43,274 nt of DNA, taken from NCBI GenBank assembly GCA_023400405.1, contig JAEXFD010000011.1:1-43274 (forward strand). Reading direction: 5' to 3'. Both the position numbers and the translations under genes were made by a program. Below, piece by piece: positions 8,720-17,041 of this stretch (position 1 is its first letter; each line of letters starts with the position of its first letter). This DNA is from Pseudomonadota bacterium. Lineage in GTDB: Bacteria; Pseudomonadota; Alphaproteobacteria; Sphingomonadales; Sphingomonadaceae. Below the pieces are notes generated by a model. It made no database searches and was not told the origin of the DNA. It saw only the letters and a program-made list of their open reading frames with translations.

Positions 8720-11092
8720 ATGCGAGGCATGCGAGGCGGATTGATGCGATCGGCGGCGCTGTGCGGCGCGGCGGCGCTCGCGGCATGCAGCGGCGGCGGA
8801 GGTGGCGGTGGAGTCAACACCACGCCCGCGCCGGCTCCCGCACCGGTGCCCACCCCAACGCCGACGCCGGCTCCGGTGCCGACGCCGAGTCCCACGCCGA
8901 CGCCGACGCCCAGCGTCAATTACGATACCGCCGAATATCGCGCCACGGTCGGCGCGGTCTCGATGAATGCGCTCACTGCCTATCAGCATGGCGCGACCGG
9001 TACCGCGATCAAGGTGGGCGTGATCGACAGCGGCATCGATCTGCAGAGTGCCGAGTTCGGCGATTGCAGCGGCGGCGCCGGTACCGGCAGCTGCCGCATC
9101 ACCAGTGCCTCACGCGACGTGGCGGGCAATGGCACGATCGACGATCAGGGCGGGCACGGCACTGCGGTCGCCTTCACCATCGCCGGGCGGCGCAACGATG
9201 CGGGCACGCAGGGCGTCGCGTTCGACGCGTCGCTGATCGTCGCGCGCGCCGATGCGCCGGGCACGTGCACCAGCACCAGCACGGGCAGCGACGAAAGCGG
9301 CTGCCGCTTCAACGACAGCGCGATCGCCGCGGGGATCGACGCGGCGCGCACCGGCGGCGCGCGGGTGATCAACATCTCGCTCGGCGGCGATCCGCCGGGC
9401 AACTCGGTCGTGCAGGCGCTGAGCCGGGCGACCGCGGCCGGGATCGTCGTGGTCATCTCCGCGGGCAATGACGGTCCCAACGCGCCGAACCCGGACGCCT
9501 TCACCAGTCCCGCGACGAACAGCGCGGTGTCGCGCGGGCTGATCGTCATCGCCGGATCGGTCGGCGCCAACGACGTGATCTCGACCTTCTCCAATCGCGC
9601 CGGGACGAGCGCGCAATTCTACCTGGCCGCCGTGGGCGAGCGCGTGCGGGCGCCCGACCAGACCGGCACGCCGTTCCTCTGGTCCGGCACGTCCTTCTCG
9701 GCGCCGCAGATCAGCGCGGCGGTCGCGCTGCTCGCCCAGGCCTTTCCGAACCTGACCGGCGCGGACATCGTCCAGCTCCTCTACGCCACTGCGCGCGACG
9801 TCGGCGATCCGGGCGTGGATGCGATCTATGGGCACGGCGTGCTCGACCTGACGCGTGCCTTCCAGCCAGTGGGCAGCGTGTCGGTCGCCGGATCGCGAGC
9901 GCCGGCATCGACTGAGGTCAACGCCGCGCTGTCCGCGCCGATGGGCGATGCGCGGCAGGGCGCGCTCAACGCGGTCGTGCTCGACGCGTTCAACCGCGCC
10001 TATCAGATGGACCTGTCCGGAACGGTGCGCCACGCCGGGCTCGGGCGGCAGCTCCCCGCATTGATGGCGTCGCGCCAGCGCAGCTTCGTGGTCGGCGGCG
10101 ACGCGATGCATGTCGCAGTGACGCTGGTGCCGATGCGCGATTCGGTGCGCGTCGAGCGGCTGGGGATCAGTGCCCGCGACGCCGATGTCGCGCACATGCT
10201 CGCGGCCACGGTGAGCGGCCGGCTCGGCGCCAACACGCGCTATGCGTTCGGCGCCTCGGAAAGCGGCAATGCACTCACGGCCCGGCTCGCCGGGCGTGCC
10301 GATCCCGATTTCCTGGTCGCGCGCGATCCGACGCACCAATCGGGGTTCGACAGCGACGTCGGTGCGTCGCTCGCGGTGCGCCAGGCGGTTGCGGGGTGGG
10401 GGCTGACCCTGGCGCAGGAACAGGGCGCGGTGCTGACGGCGCGCGACACCCCATTTGCGGGACTGCGCTGGAAGCCGGAGCGGTTCGGCTATCAGCGCAG
10501 CACGATCGGCGTCGATCGCCGCTTCGATGCGCTTCAGGCCGGGCTCTCGGTCACGCGGCTGGAGGAGCGCGACACGGTGCTGGGCGCGCGCTTCAGCGGC
10601 GCGCTGGGCGCGGCGCGCGCGACAAGCTGGTTCGCCGACCTGGGGCTGCGCACCGATCTCGGGCAAGGCTGGAGCCTGGGCGGATCGCTGCGCCAGGGCT
10701 GGACGCGCGCCACGCTGCGGCAGGGGCTGGCCGGATCGGGCATGATCCGCACCAGCGCGTTCGCCGCCGATCTCGGCAAGGACGGCATGTTCGTGCCGGG
10801 CGACCGCTGGGGCTTCCGCATCGCGCAGCCGCTGCGAGTGAGCGGCGGCGGCATCGACATCGCCCTGCCCGGCGACTGGGACTATGCCAGCGAGAGCGTC
10901 GGGCTGTGGAACCGCGAGCGCATCAACCTGGCGCCGCGGGGCCGCGAAATCGACTATGAGCTCGCCTATCGTTGGCCGCTCGCCGGCGGCGACCTCAGCA
11001 GCAACCTGTTTGTCCGCCGCGAGCCGGGCAATTACGCGGCGCTTCCGGCGGACATGGGCGCGGCGGTGCGGCTGACGCTGGGATTCGAATAG
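8720..11092 (+). CDS. Subtilisin-like (S8) serine protease, lipoprotein with C-terminal beta-barrel-like domain
   Basis: 790-residue secreted protease. Start ATG at 8720 has GAGGGGG just upstream; a GTG at 8693 lacks a usable site. The signal peptide ends in a lipobox LAAC with C23 as the lipidation site, then a Gly-rich stretch and a Pro/Thr-rich repetitive linker. The subtilisin domain carries the full triad: D103 in IDSGID, H146 in GGHGTAV and S325 in SGTSFSAP. From about residue 420 to the end (LTLGFE) the sequence has the alternating amphipathic, Trp/Tyr/Arg-rich look of an outer-membrane barrel. This matches the layout of autotransporter lipoprotein subtilases such as NalP and SphB1, so surface processing of other proteins is plausible. 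The barrel call is by pattern only. Confidence 0.85.
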   Translation: MRGMRGGLMRSAALCGAAALAACSGGGGGGGVNTTPAPAPAPVPTPTPTPAPVPTPSPTPTPTPSVNYDTAEYRATVGAVSMNALTAYQHGATGTAIKVGVIDSGIDLQSAEFGDCSGGAGTGSCRITSASRDVAGNGTIDDQGGHGTAVAFTIAGRRNDAGTQGVAFDASLIVARADAPGTCTSTSTGSDESGCRFNDSAIAAGIDAARTGGARVINISLGGDPPGNSVVQALSRATAAGIVVVISAGNDGPNAPNPDAFTSPATNSAVSRGLIVIAGSVGANDVISTFSNRAGTSAQFYLAAVGERVRAPDQTGTPFLWSGTSFSAPQISAAVALLAQAFPNLTGADIVQLLYATARDVGDPGVDAIYGHGVLDLTRAFQPVGSVSVAGSRAPASTEVNAALSAPMGDARQGALNAVVLDAFNRAYQMDLSGTVRHAGLGRQLPALMASRQRSFVVGGDAMHVAVTLVPMRDSVRVERLGISARDADVAHMLAATVSGRLGANTRYAFGASESGNALTARLAGRADPDFLVARDPTHQSGFDSDVGASLAVRQAVAGWGLTLAQEQGAVLTARDTPFAGLRWKPERFGYQRSTIGVDRRFDALQAGLSVTRLEERDTVLGARFSGALGAARATSWFADLGLRTDLGQGWSLGGSLRQGWTRATLRQGLAGSGMIRTSAFAADLGKDGMFVPGDRWGFRIAQPLRVSGGGIDIALPGDWDYASESVGLWNRERINLAPRGREIDYELAYRWPLAGGDLSSNLFVRREPGNYAALPADMGAAVRLTLGFE

Positions 11093-11153
11093 GGTTGCTG
11101 CGAGGCACTGCACCCTCGATCTGCTTTGCGCGGGGAAAGCGCATCTAGCTGGC

Positions 11154-11171
11154 GAAGCCGCGCGGGGCTTC
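11154..11171 (+). terminator. Possible weak hairpin after the S8 protease gene
   Basis: GAAGCC (11154-11159) and GGCTTC (11166-11171) form a 6-bp stem with a 6-base loop about 60 bases after the protease stop. No proper T-run follows, so it may be a weak or Rho-assisted terminator or simply part of the next gene's leader. Confidence 0.25.
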
Positions 11172-11185
11172 CCATCTGACGGCAC

Positions 11186-12181
11186 ATGACTGCTTATTCG
11201 CTGCTCGATCTCGTTCCCGTCGTCCAGGGTGGAACCGTCTCCCAAGCCCTGGCCAATGCCGCCGATCTCGCGCGCCATGCCGAAGCGCTGGGTTTCACGC
11301 GCTATTGGGTGGCCGAACATCACGGCATGGAGGGGATCGCCAGCGCCGCGACCGCAGTGGTGATCGCGCATGTCGGCCAGGCGACCGAGACGATCAGGGT
11401 GGGCGCGGGCGGGATCATGCTGCCCAATCATTCGCCGCTTCAGGTGGCCGAGCAGTTCGGCACGCTCGACGCGCTGTTTCCGGGGCGTGTCGATCTCGGC
11501 CTCGGCCGCGCGCCGGGTTCGGACCAGCGGGTGTCGGCGGCGATCCGTCGCGGGCTCAGCGGCGACGGCAACGACTTCCCGCAGGACGTGCTCGAGCTCC
11601 AGGGCTATTTCGCCGATGACGACAAGCTCGGCATCCGCGCGACGCCTGGGGCGGGCGCGAAGGTCCAACTATGGATCCTGGGTTCGAGCCTGTTCGGCGC
11701 GCAGCTCGCCGCCGCGCTCGGCCTGCCCTATGCCTTCGCCTCGCATTTCGCGCCCGGGCTGCTCGACGAGGCGATCCAGGTTTATCGGCGCAACTTCCGC
11801 CCGTCCGAGGTGCTGGAAAAGCCGCACGTGATGCTCGGCTTCAACGTCTTCGCGGCCGAGCGCGACGAAGAGGCGGAGTATCTCGCCAGCTCGCAGCAAC
11901 AGGCATTCGTCGCGATCCGCACCACCGGCCGCGGCATCCAGCTGCCGCCGCCGGTCAAGGGCTATCGCGAGAGTCTGGGGGCGCACGGCAATGCGATGCT
12001 CGACCAGGTGCTGTCGGCCTCGGCGATCGGCAGCCTCCATAGCGTGAAGCGGCAACTGGCCGCTTTCATCGAGCGCACCGGCGCCGACGAACTGATGCTG
12101 ACCAGCGCGATGTTCGACCATCAGGCCCGCAAGCGCAGCCTGGCGATCGCGGCGGAGGCGATGAAGTCGTTCCAGAGCTGA
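11186..12181 (+). CDS. LLM-class flavin-dependent oxidoreductase (luciferase-like, YhbW type)
   Basis: 331-residue TIM-barrel protein of the bacterial luciferase/F420-FMN family. Visible features are YSLLDLVPVVQGG at the N-terminus, the WVAEHHGMEGIASA segment (around 41-54), GAGGIMLPNHSPLQVAEQ, and GRVDLGLGRAPGSDQ, all typical of the group annotated MsnO8/YhbW. Probably FMNH2-using monooxygenase of unknown substrate, cytoplasmic. It stands alone between the protease gene and a small secreted protein gene, so the context does not suggest a substrate. Confidence 0.9.
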   Translation: MTAYSLLDLVPVVQGGTVSQALANAADLARHAEALGFTRYWVAEHHGMEGIASAATAVVIAHVGQATETIRVGAGGIMLPNHSPLQVAEQFGTLDALFPGRVDLGLGRAPGSDQRVSAAIRRGLSGDGNDFPQDVLELQGYFADDDKLGIRATPGAGAKVQLWILGSSLFGAQLAAALGLPYAFASHFAPGLLDEAIQVYRRNFRPSEVLEKPHVMLGFNVFAAERDEEAEYLASSQQQAFVAIRTTGRGIQLPPPVKGYRESLGAHGNAMLDQVLSASAIGSLHSVKRQLAAFIERTGADELMLTSAMFDHQARKRSLAIAAEAMKSFQS

Positions 12182-12251
12182 ACGCGACCGATCTGCTTTG
12201 GGGATTCTTAATTCGCGGGGATTATTTCTTCCGATGAGGGAGGTGAAGCCC

Positions 12252-12626
12252 ATGCGCCTGACAATTTCTATCCTTATTGCAAGTATCTCGAGTCTGCCCG
12301 CGTTTGCGCAAGCCACGCCGGATCCGGCGCTTTCCGCGGATCAGAAGGGCTACGTCGCTTATCACCAGTGCATGATGCACGCCGCGATCGAAGCCTCCCA
12401 CACCTCCGTTGCCGCTGCCGATATTTACGGCATCGCGAAGAAGCAGTGCGCGGGGGTGCGCGCGGCGGTAGTGAGGGGTCAGGAAGGGAACAGGGCCTTC
12501 TTGGCCGCGCTAGATGCCGCGGACGCCGACAAGGCCGAAAATTTCCCGAAATGGATCGAAGGCGTGCGCGAGAGGCGTCGGGAATTCGAGGCTGGGGCGG
12601 TGCCGGCACCGCCGAAACCGAACTGA
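12252..12626 (+). CDS. Small secreted protein of unknown function
   Basis: Not recognised. 124 residues from MRLTISILIASI, with a clear signal peptide ending in AFAQA (about residue 18-20). The start is chosen because GGAGGTGA lies six bases before this ATG; in-frame upstream starts at 12198 and 12234 would bury the signal peptide. The mature part is Ala-rich and helical, with two cysteines (in YHQCMMH and KKQCAGV) and a Pro-rich C-terminus (PAPPKPN). It lies tail to tail with the histidine kinase gene. Periplasmic location is inferred. Confidence 0.75.
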   Translation: MRLTISILIASISSLPAFAQATPDPALSADQKGYVAYHQCMMHAAIEASHTSVAAADIYGIAKKQCAGVRAAVVRGQEGNRAFLAALDAADADKAENFPKWIEGVRERRREFEAGAVPAPPKPN

Positions 12627-12635
12627 GGCCAAGCC

Positions 12636-14105
12636 TCAGCCCGCCGCCGGCAGCCTCAGCCGAACGAGCAGGCCGCCCAGATCGTCGCTTTCTTCCAGGC
12701 TGACGGTGCCGTCATAGATTTCGGCGACGTCGCGGACGATCGCGAGTCCCAGGCCCGTCCCGGGCTTGCCGGTGTCGAGCCGGACGCCGCGATCGAAGAT
12801 GCGGATGCGGTCGGCCTCGGGGATGCCGCGGCCGTCGTCCTCGACTGCGATCTCGACGAAGCCGGCCTGCGCGCTAACCGTGATGAACACGCTGCCGCCG
12901 CCATATTTCGCGGCGTTCTCGACCAAATTGCCGAGGATTTCGTCGAGGTCCTGGCGCTCGATATGCGCGACGAGATCGTGCGGGCCGTCCACGTCGATGC
13001 GGACATTGGGATAGAGCCGCGCCACCGCGCGCTCGACCGCCTCGACCGAGGGCCAGACCGGCGCGCGGCTGTGCGCGCTGCCGCGGCGGCCGACGGCGCG
13101 GGCGCGGGCGAGGTGGTGGTCGATCTGGCGGCGCATCGTCCGCGCCTCGCGGATCACTGCCTGGTCGAGATCGGGCTGGCCGGCGGCAGCGGCGTTCATG
13201 ATCACGCTGAGGGGGGTCTTGAGCGCATGGGCGAGATTGCCGGCATGGCGCCGCGCTTCCTCGGCCTGGCGATCGTTATGCTCGACCAGCGCGTTCAGTT
13301 CCTCGACCATCGGCGCGACTTCCGCCGGCATCGCGCCTTCGACGCGCGCCGACTTGCCGGCGCGCAGCCGGGCGATTTCGAGCCGCACCTTGCGCAGCGG
13401 CAGCAGCCCGTACCAGGTCTGCAACCCGACCATGACGATGAGGCCGAGGCCGAGCAGCACGAAGCTGCGGATCAGCGTGCGCCGCAGCGTCGCGATCTGG
13501 CCATCGAGCGTCTCGCGGCTCTGCGCGACCTGGAAGCGCCAGCGCACCGGCGATCCGGGCAGCGTCACGTCGCGCTCGCCGATCCGAAGCTTCTGGGGCG
13601 CGAACTCGTTGCTGTCATAGACGTGGAAATCGCGATCGGTGTGGAGCTCGTCGACCTTGAGGTGGCGGTCCCACAAGGATCGCGATCCGAACGGCTCGTA
13701 TCCCTTGCCGCTGATCTGCCAATAGCCGCCGGAGTTATATTCGAGGAAGCGCTGGTCGGCGAGTTCGCGGTTGAGGATCACTTCGCCGCCGGGGCCGAGC
13801 TCGGCCGAGAAGATCATCGCCTTGATCAAATAGTCGATCTGATCGTCGAAATTGCGCGTGACCGTGGTGACCAGTACGCGATCGAGCGCGATGCCACCGC
13901 CGACCAGCAGCAGCATGATCCAGGCGGTAGCGACCAGCAGCATGCGCCGGCTGACCGAGCCGGTGGTGCGGACGTAATGGCGCGGCTGCGGCTCGCCCGG
14001 TGCGGTGGCGAGCGCATCCGTGCCCTGCACGGCACGCGCGGGCGGAAGCCGCTTGCCGAACAGGCGCCGCCGGAGGCCGCCGAGCTTCCGGGAAAGCGCC
14101 GTCAT
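12636..14105 (-). CDS. PhoQ-like sensor histidine kinase
   Basis: 489-residue inner-membrane sensor kinase. A cytoplasmic N-terminal tail of about 50 residues precedes TM1 (about 55-75). A periplasmic sensor domain (about 76-210) follows, then TM2 (212-230), a HAMP-like linker, the HisKA H-box NLAHALKTPLS with phospho-acceptor H293, and the HATPase domain (N-box NLVENAAKYGG, then DDGRGIP and GTGLGLAI). The AHALKTPL form of the H-box is characteristic of PhoQ-type kinases. It is 4 bases downstream of its response regulator gene. The signal sensed is unknown. Confidence 0.9.
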   Translation of the reverse strand: MTALSRKLGGLRRRLFGKRLPPARAVQGTDALATAPGEPQPRHYVRTTGSVSRRMLLVATAWIMLLLVGGGIALDRVLVTTVTRNFDDQIDYLIKAMIFSAELGPGGEVILNRELADQRFLEYNSGGYWQISGKGYEPFGSRSLWDRHLKVDELHTDRDFHVYDSNEFAPQKLRIGERDVTLPGSPVRWRFQVAQSRETLDGQIATLRRTLIRSFVLLGLGLIVMVGLQTWYGLLPLRKVRLEIARLRAGKSARVEGAMPAEVAPMVEELNALVEHNDRQAEEARRHAGNLAHALKTPLSVIMNAAAAGQPDLDQAVIREARTMRRQIDHHLARARAVGRRGSAHSRAPVWPSVEAVERAVARLYPNVRIDVDGPHDLVAHIERQDLDEILGNLVENAAKYGGGSVFITVSAQAGFVEIAVEDDGRGIPEADRIRIFDRGVRLDTGKPGTGLGLAIVRDVAEIYDGTVSLEESDDLGGLLVRLRLPAAG

Positions 14106-14109
14106 CGGA

Positions 14110-14778
14110 TCAGGCGTCGGCCGGCTCTTCCAGGCTGTAGCCCAGGCCGCGGATAGTGGTGATCACATCGGCACCCAGCTTCTTGCGAATGCGAGTGACG
14201 AAGACTTCGATCGTGTTCGAATCGCGATCGAAATCCTGATCGTAGATATGCTCGATCAGCTCGGTGCGGCTCACCACCTTCCCCTTGTGGTGGAGCAGGT
14301 AGCTGAGCAGCTTATATTCCTGGGCAGTGAGCTTGATCGGCTCGCCGGCCTTGGTGACCTTGCCCGAGCGCGTGTCGAGCCGGATGTCGCCCGAGATCAG
14401 CTCGGCCGAGGCATTGCCCGAGGCGCGACGGATCAGCGCGCGCAGGCGGGCGATCAGCTCCTCGGTCTGGAACGGCTTGGCGACGTAATCGTCGGCGCCG
14501 GCATCGAGCCCGGCCACCTTGTCCGACCAGCTGTCGCGCGCGGTGAGCACGAGGACGGGCATCACCCGGCCTTCCTTGCGCCAGCGATCGAGCACGGTGA
14601 GCCCGTCGATCTCCGGCAGGCCGAGATCGAGGATCACGGCATCATATTGCTCGTTCGCGCCGAGATAATGGCCTTCCTCGCCATCGGTGGCCAGATCGAC
14701 GGCATAGCCGGCGCCCTCGAGCGCGTTCTTGAGCTGCTGGCCCAGATTGGGCTCGTCCTCGACGATCAAAAGTCGCAT
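14110..14778 (-). CDS. OmpR/PhoP-family response regulator
   Basis: 222-residue two-domain transcription factor. The receiver domain starts at MRLLIVEDEP with the acidic pocket at E7/D8, phospho-acceptor D51 in VILDLGLP and the conserved K101 in VAKPF. The C-terminal winged helix shows LTAQEYKLLSYLLHH and the closing TIRGLGYSLE. The start has GGGGAG seven bases before it; the frame is open 60 bases further up but without receiver homology. It is sandwiched between a PepSY-domain gene (19-base gap) and the kinase gene (4-base gap), a typical PhoP/PhoQ-like operon. Confidence 0.93.
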   Translation of the reverse strand: MRLLIVEDEPNLGQQLKNALEGAGYAVDLATDGEEGHYLGANEQYDAVILDLGLPEIDGLTVLDRWRKEGRVMPVLVLTARDSWSDKVAGLDAGADDYVAKPFQTEELIARLRALIRRASGNASAELISGDIRLDTRSGKVTKAGEPIKLTAQEYKLLSYLLHHKGKVVSRTELIEHIYDQDFDRDSNTIEVFVTRIRKKLGADVITTIRGLGYSLEEPADA

Positions 14779-14797
14779 ATCTCTCCCCGTGGCGCGC

Positions 14798-15148
14798 TCA
14801 ATTGCCCGTGCGGCGGACGACCTGGCCGGTGCGGCCATCGACGTCCACCCAGATCACCGATCCATTGCGCAGGAATTTGAGCGTGTAAACTTCCGTCGAC
14901 GGATCATAGTCGAAGCCGAGATACTGGGCGCCCGGCACGCGCGGCACGACCCGGCGCTCGACTTCGCGCACCGAAAGCGGCGGGGTCGGCGGGCGGCGCG
15001 GCGTGCGGGCGGCGGAGTCGCCATCCTGCCGCGCGGCGGCAGGAAAGGCCTCCGCAGCGGCGCCGCCGGCCAGCGCGAACGCGGCCAGGCAAGCGGTCAG
15101 GAGGGGCTTCACCAGCATCTTCATGGCCTTGGCATAGGCACCCGGCAT
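14798..15148 (-). CDS. PepSY-domain periplasmic protein
   Basis: 116-residue exported protein: N-terminal signal peptide (LLTACLAAFALAGGAAA), a Pro-rich spacer (RRPPTPPLS) and a PepSY domain (about 65-112, with GFDYDPSTEVYTLKFLRNG and VDVDGRTGQVV). The start at 15148 (MPGAYAKAMK) has AGGGG eight bases upstream; a shorter start at 15124 (MKMLVKPLL) is possible. PepSY proteins often accompany two-component systems and may bind peptides or modulate the sensor. As first gene of the operon it may be the regulated output or an accessory sensor of the adjacent PhoPQ-like pair. Confidence 0.85.
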   Translation of the reverse strand: MPGAYAKAMKMLVKPLLTACLAAFALAGGAAAEAFPAAARQDGDSAARTPRRPPTPPLSVREVERRVVPRVPGAQYLGFDYDPSTEVYTLKFLRNGSVIWVDVDGRTGQVVRRTGN

Positions 15149-15262
15149 TGAATAGCCCCTGAACATCGCGGTCAGCCCAGCGCAACGACGCAGCGCGCGA
15201 ACCGCTCCATCTCCCCGCGCGCAGGCGTTGCGGCGGGGCGGCGCACCTCCTAGGTGCGAGCC

Positions 15263-17041
15263 ATGGCTGCACCTGTTCTCGCTTATGAAAATCTCGGTCT
15301 CGTCCAGGGCTCGGGCTGGCTGTTCCGCGGGCTCGACCTCTATGTCGGCGAGCGCGACCGGCTGGCGCTGATAGGCCGCAACGGCGCGGGCAAGACGACG
15401 CTGCTGCGCCTCCTCGCCGGCCAGATCGACAGCGACGAGGGTCGGCGGACGATCGTGCCCGGCACGCGCGTGATCCTGCTGGAGCAGGAACCGCGCATGA
15501 CGGGCTGCACGACGCTGCTCGACTATGTCCTGTCGGGCGAGGATGCGCCGGCGCGGCACGAGGCCGAGGCGATTGCCGACCAGCTCGGCATCGACCTGTC
15601 GCGCGAGGCGGCGACCGCGAGCGGCGGCGAGCGGCGCCGGGCGGCCATCGCCCGGGCGCTCGCGCAGGACCCCGACGTGCTGTTGCTCGACGAGCCGACC
15701 AACCATCTCGACCTCGCCGCGATCGAATGGCTCGAAGACTGGCTGAGCCGCTTCACCGGCGCCTTCATCGTCATCAGCCACGACCGCACCTTTCTCACCC
15801 GGCTGACGCGCCAGACGCTGTGGCTCGACCGTGGCACGATCCGCCGCGCCGAGATCGGCTTCGGCGGGTTCGAGGCCTGGACCGACCAGGTCTATGCCGA
15901 GGAGGAGCGCAACGCCCAGCGGCTCGACGCCAAGCTCAAGATCGAGGAGCATTGGCTCCAGCGTGGCGTCACCGGACGGCGTCGGCGCAACCAGGGGCGG
16001 CTCGAGAAGCTCAAGGAAATGCGGGCCCAGCGCGCGGCGATGATCGGGCCGCAGGGCGCCGCCAAACTGGTCACCGCCGCCGATGACAACCAGACCAAGA
16101 TGGTGATCGACGCCAAGCACGTCGCCAAGCGATTTGGAGAACGCACGATCATCAAGGATTTCACTTTCCGGGTGACGCGCGGCGACCGGATCGGCATCGT
16201 CGGCGCGAACGGTACGGGCAAGTCGACGCTGCTCAAGCTGCTCACCGGCGAGATCCAGCCCGACGAAGGCGAAGTGAAGCTCGCCAAGACGCTCGACGGC
16301 GTGATCATCGACCAGCAGCGCAGCCTGATGGACCCGGCCAAGACGGTGCGCGAGGTGCTCGCCGACGGGGGCGACTGGATCGAGGTGCTGGGCGTCAAGA
16401 AGCACGTCCATGGCTATCTGAAGGAGTTCCTGTTCGATCCGAGCATCGCCGAGGCGAAGATCGGCACGCTCTCGGGCGGCGAGCGCTCGCGCCTGCTGCT
16501 CGCGCGCGAATTCGCGCGGCATTCGAACCTGCTGGTGCTCGACGAGCCGACCAACGATCTCGACCTCGAGACGCTCGACCTGCTCCAGGAAGTGATCGCG
16601 GACTATGAAGGCACGGTGCTGATCGTAAGCCACGATCGCGACTTTCTCGACCGCACCGTGACAGTAACGCTCGGCCTCGATGGTTCGGGCGCGGTGGACG
16701 CGGTGGTCGGCGGCTATGCCGATTGGGAAGCCAAGCGGCGGCCGCGGAACGAAGCGAAGAAGCCCCCCGCCAAGACCGCGGCGGCGCCCGATGTGCCGAA
16801 AAAGCCGACCAAGCTCAGCTACAAGGACCAGCGCGACTACGACCTGCTGCCGAAGCGGATCGAGGAGATCGAAGCGCAGATCGCAAAGGACGAGGCGGCG
16901 ATGGCCGATCCGGACCTATACACGCGGGATCCGAAGAAGTTCGCGGCGATGAGCGACGGGATCGCGCGGCTGCGCGAGGAAAAGGACGCCGCCGAGATGC
17001 GCTGGCTGGAACTTGCCGAGATGGCCGAGGCGCTGGGTTAG
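15263..17041 (+). CDS. ABC-F family ATPase (Uup-like)
   Basis: 592-residue soluble protein with two ABC ATPase domains and no membrane segments. Walker A motifs are GRNGAGKTT (38-46) and GANGTGKST (about 314-322). Signatures are SGGERRRAAIA and LSGGERSRLLLA, and Walker B regions are LLLDEPTNHLDL and VLDEPTNDLDL. A charged C-terminal coiled coil (about 520-592) after a Lys/Pro/Ala-rich linker points to the Uup group, which acts on ribosomes or branched DNA. ATG at 15263 is preceded by AGGTG; a GTG three codons upstream is less likely. It overlaps the convergent kinase gene by 4 bases. Confidence 0.93.
   Translation: MAAPVLAYENLGLVQGSGWLFRGLDLYVGERDRLALIGRNGAGKTTLLRLLAGQIDSDEGRRTIVPGTRVILLEQEPRMTGCTTLLDYVLSGEDAPARHEAEAIADQLGIDLSREAATASGGERRRAAIARALAQDPDVLLLDEPTNHLDLAAIEWLEDWLSRFTGAFIVISHDRTFLTRLTRQTLWLDRGTIRRAEIGFGGFEAWTDQVYAEEERNAQRLDAKLKIEEHWLQRGVTGRRRRNQGRLEKLKEMRAQRAAMIGPQGAAKLVTAADDNQTKMVIDAKHVAKRFGERTIIKDFTFRVTRGDRIGIVGANGTGKSTLLKLLTGEIQPDEGEVKLAKTLDGVIIDQQRSLMDPAKTVREVLADGGDWIEVLGVKKHVHGYLKEFLFDPSIAEAKIGTLSGGERSRLLLAREFARHSNLLVLDEPTNDLDLETLDLLQEVIADYEGTVLIVSHDRDFLDRTVTVTLGLDGSGAVDAVVGGYADWEAKRRPRNEAKKPPAKTAAAPDVPKKPTKLSYKDQRDYDLLPKRIEEIEAQIAKDEAAMADPDLYTRDPKKFAAMSDGIARLREEKDAAEMRWLELAEMAEALG

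Noticed and set aside
8822..8914. Tandem short repeats resembling a satellite or CRISPR-like array
   Set aside because: They encode the Pro/Thr/Ala linker of the S8 protease in frame; there are no spacers of regular length.
8602..8919. Val/Gly-repeat N-terminal extension of the HAD nucleotidase
   Set aside because: It is the antisense reading of the Pro/Thr linker in the S8 protease; HAD motif I fixes the start at 8601.
9110..11668. 852-residue minus-strand open frame
   Set aside because: Antisense to the S8 protease and luciferase-like genes; His/Arg/Asp-rich sequence typical of a shadow in GC-rich DNA, with no domain pattern.
14798..16633. 611-residue minus-strand frame ending in the PepSY gene
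   Set aside because: Only the last 116 codons are gene-like; the rest is antisense to the ABC-F ATPase.
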